From: Kingdonia uniflora
Taxonomy: Eukaryota; Streptophyta; Magnoliopsida; Ranunculales; Circaeasteraceae
Direction of reading: 5' to 3'
NCBI GenBank assembly: GCA_014058105.1
Contig: JACGCM010002885.1
Span: 620,001 to 684,000 of the forward strand
Length of the DNA stretch: 64,000 nt
Positions 47,110-56,019 of the stretch are shown here, one piece after another; position 1 is the first letter of the stretch, and each line of letters starts with the position of its first letter. The notes beneath the pieces are model-generated. The model made no database searches. It was not told where the DNA came from and worked only from the letters and a program-made list of their open reading frames with translations. A program made the position numbers and the translations under genes.

Positions 47110-48045
47110 CCCACATCCCTTACTCCACACCCTCAAAGGTTTACTAACCCCACACCCCAAACCCCAAATATCCAAAATTGCGAATCCCGAGAAAATTTAT
47201 ATATGAAAACAACTCTCAAATTCGACACCCAAAAATCAAATTTCGGGCGACCGAAACTTGAATGGAATATTTGCTTGCAAAACTAATTGTTTATTGAAAA
47301 CTCGAGTAAACTTTTAAAGATCGCTCGATAAACTCGATGAAGTGTAAACTCAAGATAATGGGACTCGGGGATTCGTAATGTTATTTGTACATGGACTTCT
47401 TGAAATGATCTTGTTGAAGATTGTTCATGTAAGTTCATTGTGACACACTCTAATCAACTATGTTTTTTAGTCACCAAAGACAAATATGAAACTTCAATCT
47501 CCCTCTTTGTCAAAAACACCTAGAGTTAATATAGAAAAGAAAGAGAAACCATATCTGATTTATAGATCATCAAATAATGGAGTACAATTGTATAGCTTGA
47601 ATACCCTAACGGTAACTCAACCTCCAAAACACTTCTCCCCCTTTTTGTCATGGAGGACAAAGGCGAAAATAGCAAATACCTACAACTAACTCAACCAATG
47701 ACAAGTCCAAGTGATTAATTCATTAAAATAGAAAGATACACAATATAATAAAAGCTGTAAACAGAGGAAGAATGTAGACATGCAAAACACACGACTTGAG
47801 CGTAATGGGAAGATGTAATGACCACATAACAGAGAATAACAATACTGAATAAATGCACTAGAAAGATACAGATGCAGATGCAAATGCACATAACAGAGAA
47901 TAACAATACCAAACAAATGCACTAGAAAGATGCAAATGTACATGTGCAAACAAAAGTGGACAACTAAAACCAACCATATTCCAAAAAGAAAGCTTGATAC
48001 CCCAAGAATGCAACTACAAAAAAATACAGCACCGAGTCCTCGATC
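47110..48045. other. AT-rich left part of the TIR-segment remainder, no gene
   Basis: After the Tat target duplication come short accccac repeats, then AT-rich sequence. At 47,823-47,945 a 63-base unit (cacataacagagaataacaata ... aatgcactagaaagat) is present twice. I see no believable coding frame. Confidence 0.5.
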
Positions 48046-48049
48046 TTAT

Positions 48050-49310
48050 TTGTCCTTCAATCCCTCTTCAATCTTTTGAGACAACAATATCAACTTATTA
48101 TCAATCTTCGCATTCATCACTGTCAAAGCATATTCAACAGCCTTGTTCAACACCACAAAATTAGATCCCATTGCTGTAGTAACCAGCTGGACAATAGTAG
48201 CAACATAATCATTATGAGGAATGGATGCAGGCGCTAGACATAACGGGATATCACAACAAGTAACAATAGGATCGTCATATTACATGTTACAACACCAGCA
48301 CCACCTAACTTGTTAAACAAAGGCATACAACTTTCCTCATTCTCGAAGACATCACAGACCTTTGCATGTTTAGATGAACGTGCGGCTGTAGGATAAACAG
48401 TAGGCCAATCGTCAACATCCGTACACCACTCTCGAGGTTCCCCAGGAAGTCCATATGCCCAATCTCAAAAAAACTTGGATTTTTGGGAACTTGAGCATGA
48501 CGAAGATGACGAAGATCAAGCTTGCCAATAGGGTATTGATAGTTTTGAGGTAGAATAGAAACATCCTTAATCTCATAAATCCGTCAAATAAGTCTACCAA
48601 AAGGCAATGGTTTCCGAGTATTCGACATCGATATAAACTTAGTCATATAATCTCAGATCACGAGAGGAATATCAATAGGATCACCTTGCGCTAACAAACA
48701 CATTAAGATCTGGAGTAATGCGTACATCTTCGCCATAGAGACTTGTCCCGAAAATTTTCTTGGAGGGTTCAAGTTGACCCACACAGGAGTAGAACAATCG
48801 AACAGTCATAATCGGTGAAGAACCTGACAGAGGACAAAGGATAAGAGAGGTGTTTGTGTCCGAAAGGGAACTACATGTTAAAACGGTACCATTTCAATTC
48901 ATCAAAATTAACGTGCCTTTTAGCAATAACAGACTTTCCAGAGTAAATAAATTTGAAATTTTTATACTCAGTCGGTGAAGAACCTGACAGAGGACAAAGG
49001 ATAAGAGAGGTGTTTGTGTCCGAAAGGGAACTACATGTTAAAACGGTACCATTTCAATTCATCAAAATTAACGTGCCTTTTAGCAATAACAGACTTTCCA
49101 GAGTAAATAAATTTGAAATTTTTATACTCAGTCTCATCACTGAAAATGCGAGATGGAAAATTTTAAGGTTTGGCAAGACGCACATAAGTATCAAGTTTAG
49201 CCCACTACTTAGGATCAGGTCGAGTTACAGAAGCAATAGGTGATTTAGTGGAATTATTTTTCGAAGCCAGTTTCTTAAGAGTGATGGGAACCCTATGAAC
49301 AGTTTTTTGT
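48050..49310 (-). pseudogene. Putative plant transposon protein (Transposase_32-like) remnant
   Basis: I do not know its biochemical role; this family is named for its occurrence in plant repeats. On the minus strand: NFPSRIFSDETEYKNFKF then SVIAKRHVNFDELKWY (about 49,170-48,890), then VNLNPPRKFSGQVSMAKMYA and KPLPFGRLI-RIYEIKDVSIL (48,790-48,540) with VPKNPSFFEIGHMDFLG. The frame ends near MNAKIDNKLILLSQKIEEG at about 48,060. Frameshifts and stops are frequent. A 160-base exact tandem duplication lies inside. The match rests on the N-terminal 'IPERG'-like block and the 'LPxGxLIxRI' block of the family. Confidence 0.5.
48812..49131. repeat. 160-base tandem duplication, two identical copies
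   Basis: The unit from tcggtgaagaacctgacag to tttatactcag is present at 48,812-48,971 and 48,972-49,131 with no difference that I can see, inside an otherwise decayed pseudogene. Confidence 0.95.
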
Positions 49311-50137
49311 TTGTTTTGTAATTCTTGTACCGGACGGAAGCTTTGTCTTAGCCATAACATACACAATGTGACAAACTATCCAAGAATACACACAATTCAA
49401 TCACCAAGTAAAACCACTATCACAATACAAACTATCCAATTTGTAGTAGAACAACAACAAAATCAATCAAGGTCGAAACTCTTTTTTGTAGTAGAAGACA
49501 AGTAAAATTGATGAACCAGACATCGAATTCTGTTTCAAAATCAATAAGAAATGCGAGGAACCGAAGCCCTAAATGTGATAAGAAAGCATGAAGCGCAAGA
49601 GAGAAGGCACAATCGCTTACTCAATATCGAAAGTTGAAACACCTTAGCGTGAACTTGACATTGATTCCATGACGAACCTTAATCGCAATGGAGAGAGAGA
49701 GAGAGAGATTATCATTTTTCAATAGAGCCCTAGATAAGAAGAGAAGGATCTTCTGGTTTTGGGTGGACCAAATACCAACAGTAATCTCAGGTGCTACTCC
49801 AAACAAATTTTGGGTATCCAAAACTAAAAAATAAAAAACACCAAACTCTCTGTAATTTTGGCCGCAGAGTTGGGGCGCCCAAAACTAAATTTTTTTAAAA
49901 AGAATAAATTCTCTGTAATTTCGGTCACACAGTTTGGGCGCCCAAAACTGAAACAAAAATCTAACTAAAGAACCTAACTAAACAGAAATCTAACTAAATC
50001 AATCAAACTTAAGGGTGTGGGAGAAGTAAAAAAATGTTTTTAAAAGTTGTAAATATTTAACACTTTGAAGGGCATACTTGTCATTGGGTTGGGGTGTGTA
50101 TCTAAGGTAAAAATGGGGTGTGCAAGTAGTGGCTCCC
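49311..50137. other. Right part of the TIR segment, repeats but no clear gene
   Basis: It includes a GA microsatellite at 49,689-49,707 and two imperfect copies of a block containing gggcgcccaaaact (49,873 and 49,938, about 66 bases apart). The last 70 bases form the candidate right terminal inverted repeat. Short open frames here show no family signature. Confidence 0.5.
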
Positions 50138-50275
50138 GTTTTTTCTACTTATTAGCTCCAACAGTGATAAGTGCCTAAAAATAAGAAAATGCTACTAACA
50201 GTAGAAAATAATAAATCGGGATTAACAAAATAATATTTTTAGCCGTATTAATCCTACGTATTTCTACGTCTATCT
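50138..50275 (-). repeat. Athila 5' LTR (right copy), remainder after the insertion
   Basis: From the T-run through ctacttattagctccaac to ctacgtctatct it matches 13,482-13,622 of the left LTR almost base for base. The last base is t where the left copy has a. The target duplication follows. It proves that 33,401-50,137 is an insertion in this LTR. Confidence 0.92.
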
Positions 50276-50913
50276 GAATGTAAGGTTACTTAATTCAACC
50301 CTAATTTACTCTTAAATTCCCAAGTTTATGAACTTATTTATGTAATTTTATCCTTTTCTTTTTGAAGATTCAAGCACATTGCCAGCTGAGCTTCAAAAGC
50401 TTCTCAGCACCATGAGAGAGCTCGATGAGAGGTCTCGAGGTTAGATTTTTCAACTTTTTGCGAAAACCCAATTTATAATTTGTCAAAAAGGAGACCCAGT
50501 TTGTAACTTAGTAATGTTTTGTTATCAATTTTTAATTGTAGACATAATTATTTAGAAGGGGAGACTTGATATATATTTATTTATTTATATAATGCCAAGT
50601 TTATAATTTGGAGAAATGTTGTACTAATTTGGTAGAAAAGAGCCAAAATATGCTATTTTTCGAATACCCAGTTTATAATTAAGTCGCTTTTATTTTATTT
50701 TTATATGTTGATATATTTATTCAAATGGGGGATTAAACTAAGTACTGTATGAAGCTTTCTTTGCAAAGCTCAAAGAGAGGGAATGAGGAGGAAATGAGGA
50801 GGAAGCGGAGGAGGCATTGGAGAAGATGCGGAAGGAAATTGAGACACATCAGGATAGTGTATTAAATCTCTGTACTGAGAAAGTATCGCTCGCTCGGCTA
50901 GCTTTCGATTTGG
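50276..50913 (+). pseudogene. ING2-like gene, intron 1 to third visible exon
   Basis: This continues exon 1 at 12,466. The donor gaat^gtaagg is at 50,279/50,280, intron 1 follows, and exon 2 runs 50,368-50,439 (SSTLPAELQKLLSTMRELDE) with acceptor tttgaag and donor cgag^gtta. Another exon at 50,743-50,913 encodes [17 protein letters not shown] and [16 protein letters not shown], then [15 protein letters not shown], ending before gtaatg. The exon for the SLINQTRQQTK-type segment is not found between them. An 11-base direct duplication (aatgaggagga twice, about 50,775-50,797) shifts the frame in the last exon. The PHD finger is absent; a Harbinger element begins at 51,206. The ING N-terminal domain is clear; function is unlikely. 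Confidence 0.8.
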
Positions 50914-51205
50914 TAATGTCTTTACCCATTTTACTAGTATAGTGTGTGTTGTTTTGTTTCGTATTATATTAACTAGTTTTGATAGTTTGGGCTGCTAATA
51001 CTGTCATTTATTTATGTATTTAGTTTATGATATTGATTAGTTAGTTTTTGTATTGGGTTTTCAGATGATATGGTACTAAGGGAAAATTGTCAGGTAATTA
51101 CAGGTTATGTGGTTACTTATTACGAAGATGTTACTAAGTTTCCATTTCCTTATTAAGAAATTGTTTAGACAAGAGTAAAAAGGTTTGCAGCCTCTAAATG
51201 GGTTA
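50914..51205 (+). other. ING2-like intron/downstream remnant, no exon recognised
   Basis: After the donor gtaatg at 50,914 the sequence is T-rich and intron-like. I could not find the next ING exon; a possible acceptor ttttcag near 51,060 is followed by codons that do not match the family. The sequence ends at the Harbinger target tta (51,203-51,205). Confidence 0.4.
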
Positions 51206-51225
51206 GAGCATCTGCAGTAGCTAGG
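51206..51225 (+). repeat. Left terminal inverted repeat of PIF/Harbinger
   Basis: gagcatctgcagtagctagg matches the general plant PIF end gagcatctcc-aca-gc and follows TTA. An internal hairpin (gtgaaggat ... atccttcac) lies next to it. Confidence 0.7.
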
Positions 51226-51369
51226 TGAAGGATAAGGTGGCGAGATAGATTCCATCCTTCACCCACTTCCACCCCAATCCACCCCACAGCAGCTAGTTGG
51301 ATCAGCTGGGCTGTCCACCTTAAACTCACCTCGGGGGTGGTCTCTCCACCCTCTGGGTAGATTTTTGGT

Positions 51370-51790
51370 GGATTAATATCCCGTACTTCAGAACTGCGTG
51401 TAGCCTTTTAACCCAATAGAATGATGATACTTGTCAAGCTTTAAGTGGCTCCCCTGCCCCACACTTTAGAACTGCGCGTAGAGTGTACGCTCCAGATGGA
51501 GATACGTGGACGGTTGAAATTCAAACTTGGCTAACGGCTAGTTCATGCCGCACAGTTCTGAATTGCGCGGCTAGATCTTGCATGAAAATTTTATCCTTCC
51601 CTTTTCTATACTTGGCTTTTATTTTTGGTGACCAGAAGGCCTATAATTTTGGGCATACTTGATCAACAAGAAGCTCAACGGCTATATTTTTAGGCAAACT
51701 TGTCGGGCAAGTAGCTTAACAGCTATTTTATTGGCCAAACTTGTTTGATAAGAAGCTCAACGGCTATTTTTTTCATTTACAAAAACCATT
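51370..51790. repeat. Left subterminal repeats of PIF/Harbinger
   Basis: There are three copies of (c/t)tcagaactgcgyg or its inverse (51,384, 51,463, 51,549), then three diverged copies of caagaagctcaacggctat (about 51,667-51,770). The latter are the inverse of the repeats at 54,895-55,135. Confidence 0.75.
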
Positions 51791-51889
51791 CATCTTGTAC
51801 ACTCTATTCTCTTACTCTTCTACACTCAACTCTATTATCTTAATCTTTTAAACTCTACTCTATTCTCTTGTTATCAATTTTGCCCAATC

Positions 51890-53010
51890 ATGTCTGACCT
51901 AATCATTTCTGACCTATCACACTCATCCTTGTCATTATCATCTTCATCATCGTCTGGAAGCGAATAGCTCTTCTGACGTCAAATTATGAGGCGCGGGGGG
52001 GGGGGGGGGGGAGGAAAATGGGAAGGATTGACAAGTGGAAAGGTCGTGATCATAAATTGGGTGAGTTTAGCGTTAATTGGGATTATTTTAGTGTCAATCC
52101 AGTCTTCAAAGGTATCCCATGTCGTCGTCAATTCCGTATGAGCGAAGGTGTGTATCAGCGTATTCATGATCAAGTTATTTCTTTGAACCCCTATTTTATT
52201 CAAAGAGAAAATGTCGTTAAGACGATGGGCCTATCATCGCACCAAAAGATAACGTGTGCACTTCGCATGTTATGTTACGATACGAGCGTAGACGCCCAAG
52301 ATGAATACGTTCGGATTGGGGAGTCTACGGGTAAATTAAGTTTAAAAGAATTTTATAAAACAATTATAATACTATTCAAAGCTTAATACCTTAAATCTTT
52401 CGATGAAAATAATACATTATACTTGTTAGAAGTAAATGGATCGCAAGGCTTCCTGGGGATATCAGGTAGTTTAAATTATATGCATTGGAATGGAAGAATT
52501 GTCCTACTGGGTGGGCTGGACAATATACCGGGTATAAGAAAATCCTGATGGTGATTTTAAAAGTGGTTGCATCGCAAGATCTTTGGATATGGCACGCATT
52601 CTTTGGGGTGCCCAGTTTTAAGAACGACGTAAATGTCTTGCATCAAGGGTGGCTTTTCAACAACTTGTTTAATGAAGTTGTGCCGCCATGCAATTACAAT
52701 ATAGGTACGGTCCCGCACACTATAGGGTATTATTTAGCGAATGGAGTCTATCCAAAATGGTAAACAATTGTTCAAACCATAAGAAATCTGTCCAACGATG
52801 TCGGAAGATATTTTACAATGATGCAATAAGCATGCTGGAAAGACGTTGAGCGTGCTTTTGGGGTATTACAAGCTAGGTTTGAAATATTGGCACACGGTGC
52901 TCAATTTTTGAAGCCTAGTGATCTAGCAAATGTTATGTGCGCATGTATAATCATGCACAACATGATCATCGAAGATGAACGTCATACTTACATCCGATAA
53001 GTGGATATTG
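51890..53010 (+). pseudogene. PIF/Harbinger DDE transposase
   Basis: The nuclease moves the element and resembles HARBI1. MSDLIISDLSHSSLS is the Ser-rich N-terminus, a 17-G run follows at 51,995-52,011, then from 52,018 FRMSEGVYQRIHDQVIS and LSSHQKITCALRMLCYD, the helix-turn-helix region. The catalytic part has LNYMHW where DCMHW is expected (first Asp changed to Asn), then WKNCPTGWAGQYTGY, WIWHAFFGVPSFKNDVNVL with the second Asp, and DVERAFGVLQARF with the Glu. A frameshift at the G-run and stops near 52,384 and 52,761 kill it. Confidence 0.9.
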
Positions 53011-53019
53011 ATCTCGAGT

Positions 53020-53620
53020 TAAAAAAATTATGGATACTTTGCAGGAGACGTTAAATCCAAGACACGTGATCAACACTATGACACAATACATCAAGAAGAT
53101 TTATGAAATTAAAAATAAAGGTGCTCATTTCCAATTATGAAATCAACTTGTCGCGCTTTTGTGGAATAAAAAAGGGGCGGAGTAATGTATTTTGTTTCGA
53201 ACTTCGTTGTTTTATGTTGAAGTTGTAATGTATTTTCTCTACTTGATTGAAGTATGTTTTGCGGAATACTTATAATAAATAATAATTTTATTCAAATAAT
53301 AAAATGAGATATAACTTAAAAACTACTATTAACGCTAAAGATTAAATCAATCTTCATTACTAAAAATGTCTTCATCACTTGGACACTGTTCCTTCATAAT
53401 TTACTTCTTCTTCTAACGTATTTGTGTATGTAGTAGGTTAGTTGTGTCCGTTGTCATCACCTTAACCAAATGCACATCTTCGATGGCTTTATTTCTAGTT
53501 ACCTCTGCTTCACGCCTCCTTTGAATCTTTGCCGTTCTAGCCAATTTTTGTTCTTCTCGTGCTCTAGCTTCTTTTACCTCATTCTTCTGCTCGTCTCTCG
53601 CATTCTATGCTTCCATCATG
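53020..53620. other. Region between the two convergent PIF genes
   Basis: It holds the 3' end of the transposase transcript (AT-rich, aataaataataatttt near 53,275) and the C-terminal coiled part of the Myb-like protein on the minus strand (53,600-53,480, in broken frames). There is no separate gene. Confidence 0.5.
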
Positions 53621-53632
53621 TTTGTCGTCATC

Positions 53633-54794
53633 TCAAACATCTTCTTCCCCCAAAAACATATACTTAACTTTACCGCTTCTTTTACCTTGTTTTTTTTTGC
53701 CATCCGATCGTACTTCCTTATAAGCATATAGTGGTGCATCCATGTCGGTAGAATCATCCAGAATTATGATATTTGGAGTACCAGAAGTAGGTGTAGAGGG
53801 ATCAGTGCTAAAAGTACCCGAGCTATCATTAAAATTTGACTTCTTAGTGACGTTGCGGCCGGGGTACCCGATGTGATTAATTTGTGACCATTTTGGGTAT
53901 TGCTCCAAAACATTGTAAGCCTCCCCAAATGTAAATGTTTTTTTTTTTTTTTTTTTGTATTTTTTTGAATGTATCATATGCCCAAAATGGTCATAAATTA
54001 CTTAGGAAGTTGCCAATTCCAATGCCGGTAAAATGTCAGCTTTTGAGGTCTTGAATGATACCTCTAAAAATTAAACAATCCTTATTGAGCCGCCCCTTAT
54101 ACGTGCAATTGATACCGTTGGTTGATTGCCACATCGATTGGTCATTATAGAATATTTTAAATTGGTCATACACCTTAAACCAAAATATGCCAACTTTTTA
54201 GTTGTTCGTGGAAGCGAGGTTTTGAGATACTTGGGACCAAGCTCATGCGAGATTCATGAAGTCATGGGACGACCAATTTTTGAAGTTCCCGTATCTTTCT
54301 TTATCGTCATCAACTTTATCCTCAACCTCAACTACATCCTCAACTACAATAGGTGTCGATGTCATCTTTCTTTTAGGCTTTGCCTTTTCGCGTGTATTAC
54401 TTCTTGTGAGAACCGGAGAGATAACCGGTGATGTATTGAGGTTTAAATCATTTAAACCCCATGTACCTCTCATCGGCGTGGTACTCAAACTTCTACCGAC
54501 GTGAGATGAAAAATATGGATTCCCCGGTTGAGAGTACAAGCCCGTATGAGGATCAAATTGAGGGTATTATCCTTGGTTTTGGTAATGAGGATAATATCTT
54601 TAGGTTTGAGATTAAAGTTGATTTTCATGTGACGGAAATAGTTGTGGAACATGGTGATTATGATATTGGGAAGGGTTAGCCATTTGCGACAAATCATATG
54701 CGCTGAATTACGTCAGAAATACATTCTCTTGTTGGTTCGTATTAGAGGATTGAGAGTGGTTTTGGGAATTAGATTGGGAGCTTGAGGATGACAT
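53633..54794 (-). pseudogene. PIF/Harbinger Myb-like second protein
   Basis: In Harbinger elements the partner protein binds DNA and helps bring the transposase into the nucleus. Here the minus strand from 54,794 starts MSSSSSQSNSQNHSQSS, continues with a Pro/Tyr/His-rich part (PGNPYFSSHVGRSLSTTP), an acidic stretch, a degraded Myb/SANT-like part (54,250-54,000, with FWFKVYDQF) and the NAM-associated C-terminal part at 53,977-53,633 (EAYNVLEQYPKWSQ, PSTPTSGTPNIIILDDSTDM). Several stops occur. A 19-T run at 53,938-53,956 encodes a Lys run. It converges on the transposase gene. Confidence 0.8.
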
Positions 54795-54894
54795 GATAGT
54801 TTTACTTATAAGTTAAGGAGGAAAGAGAGTGTAGAAGTTTAAGTACTAAATGTGTAGAAGATGAATGACCTTTATAGATTAAAAAAAACTAGAC

Positions 54895-55135
54895 GTTGAG
54901 CTACTTGGTAAACAAGTTTCCACATGAATATAGTCGTTGAGCTATTTGGTCAACAAGTTTCTACATGAATATAGTCGTTGAGCTACTTGGTCAACAAGTT
55001 TCCACTTGAATCTAGTTGTTGAGTTACTTGGTAAATAATTTTCCACATGAATCTAGCCGTTGAGCTACTTAGTCAACAAGTTTCCACATGAATATAGTCG
55101 TTGAGCTACTTGGTCACCAAGTTTCTACATGAATA
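54895..55135. repeat. Right subterminal tandem repeat of PIF/Harbinger
   Basis: Five to six units of about 46 bases: cgttgagctacttggt(c/a)aacaagtttccacatgaatatagt. Their inverse occurs at the left side (51,667-51,770), as expected for subterminal binding sites. Confidence 0.85.
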
Positions 55136-55267
55136 TATTGCGTTGTTGATCACCAAATAAACCAAGTATAGAGAGGAGGTCATACCACTAAGTATCACAA
55201 CAGTGGTCATAAAACAACACAGTATGGTTGAGGAAATGCCATTACGAAAGTTCACAAAAAAAGAAGT

Positions 55268-55438
55268 GGGAATTGGACCTAGGTCCCATGAAAATGGGGC
55301 ATATTTGAGGTTGGTCCCAATTTTGAAAATTTATTGTGATTGGTCCCTTCTATTTCACTCCGTTAAAAATAGAAGGTTTACTCACGTGACTTTCACATGC
55401 CCTCGTTATGCCTAAAGTACCGTTCTCCTTCATATATT
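55268..55438 (+). repeat. MULE left terminal inverted repeat
   Basis: It is paired with 61,717-61,891. It holds a cacgtga motif near 55,384. Confidence 0.92.
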
Positions 55439-56019
55439 GGGATTTTACTTATTCTCTAAATTTTCTCTCAGAACAATCGACCAGAAGCAAGGTATTATAG
55501 CGTTCTTCCGATGACGAAATTCGTTAATCTTACTATAAAGGTACAAATCCTTCAAGTAATCCATCAAATCTTGATAGGTAATAATATGCTTAGATTCAAC
55601 TCTAATAGGTCTTTTTATTTCAATTTGGTGAATCAGAACCAACGTGAAGAATCTTAAAATTACCAGAAGCTCCAAATCATATTATTTGCTTTTGTGGATT
55701 TTATGAAAGAACTCGTCATTGGAAAGTTAGAATCAATCCCTTTGCTTTCCTTTTTATATTATAAGGTTTTTGTATTTGGGTTTTTTCATCTCTATTTCTA
55801 TTTGTTTGTTGGTTTTGATTAATTGTTGCTTATGCGACTAATAATATCATACAAAAAACAATCTCGGGTTTTTGTGAATGAGAAGATAGCTTTTATCATT
55901 GACTAATTTATCTTCTTCACAAGTTATAATTAGACTTTTCAGAGAGTAAAATAAGCTAAACTATAAATTTATATTGTGCAGTTTTCATGGATATACCTAT
56001 AGAACTGAATATCCATTTT

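Larger units (their letters stand above)
33401..50137. mobile_element. Segment inserted in the Athila right LTR, candidate DNA transposon with weak TIRs
   Basis: Comparison of the two Athila LTRs shows that everything between 33,400 and 50,138 is extra. Without the Tat element the insert is 33,401-33,551 plus 47,105-50,137, about 3.2 kb. The left end has tacttgcgtatcccatattta; the right end, read on the opposite strand, has tacttgcacaccccattttta, and similarity continues loosely for about 70 bases. No clear target duplication is seen; the flank is a T-run. It contains a broken Transposase_32-like gene. Class is not established. Confidence 0.55.
12513..50275 (-). mobile_element. Athila-lineage Ty3/Gypsy element with four nested insertions
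   Basis: The copy is bounded by homologous LTRs (12,513-13,622 and 32,411 to 33,400 plus 50,138-50,275) and by a 5-bp target duplication gaata (12,508-12,512) and gaatg (50,276-50,280). Element order on the minus strand is LTR, tRNA-Asp-type primer site (32,390-32,406), leader, gag (about 30,787-29,540), protease, RT, RNase H, integrase (to 15,284), a noncoding 3' part, a polypurine tract and LTR. Removing inserted elements leaves about 10.5 kb, normal for Athila. It inserted into the first splice junction of the ING2-like gene. All genes are interrupted. Confidence 0.93.

Noticed and set aside
51060..51092. A possible further ING2 exon after ttttcag
   Set aside because: The codons contain a stop and do not match the family sequence.
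55200..55267. A perfect 9-bp MULE target duplication
   Set aside because: The flanks aaaagaagt and taaaaaaaa are both A-rich but do not match.
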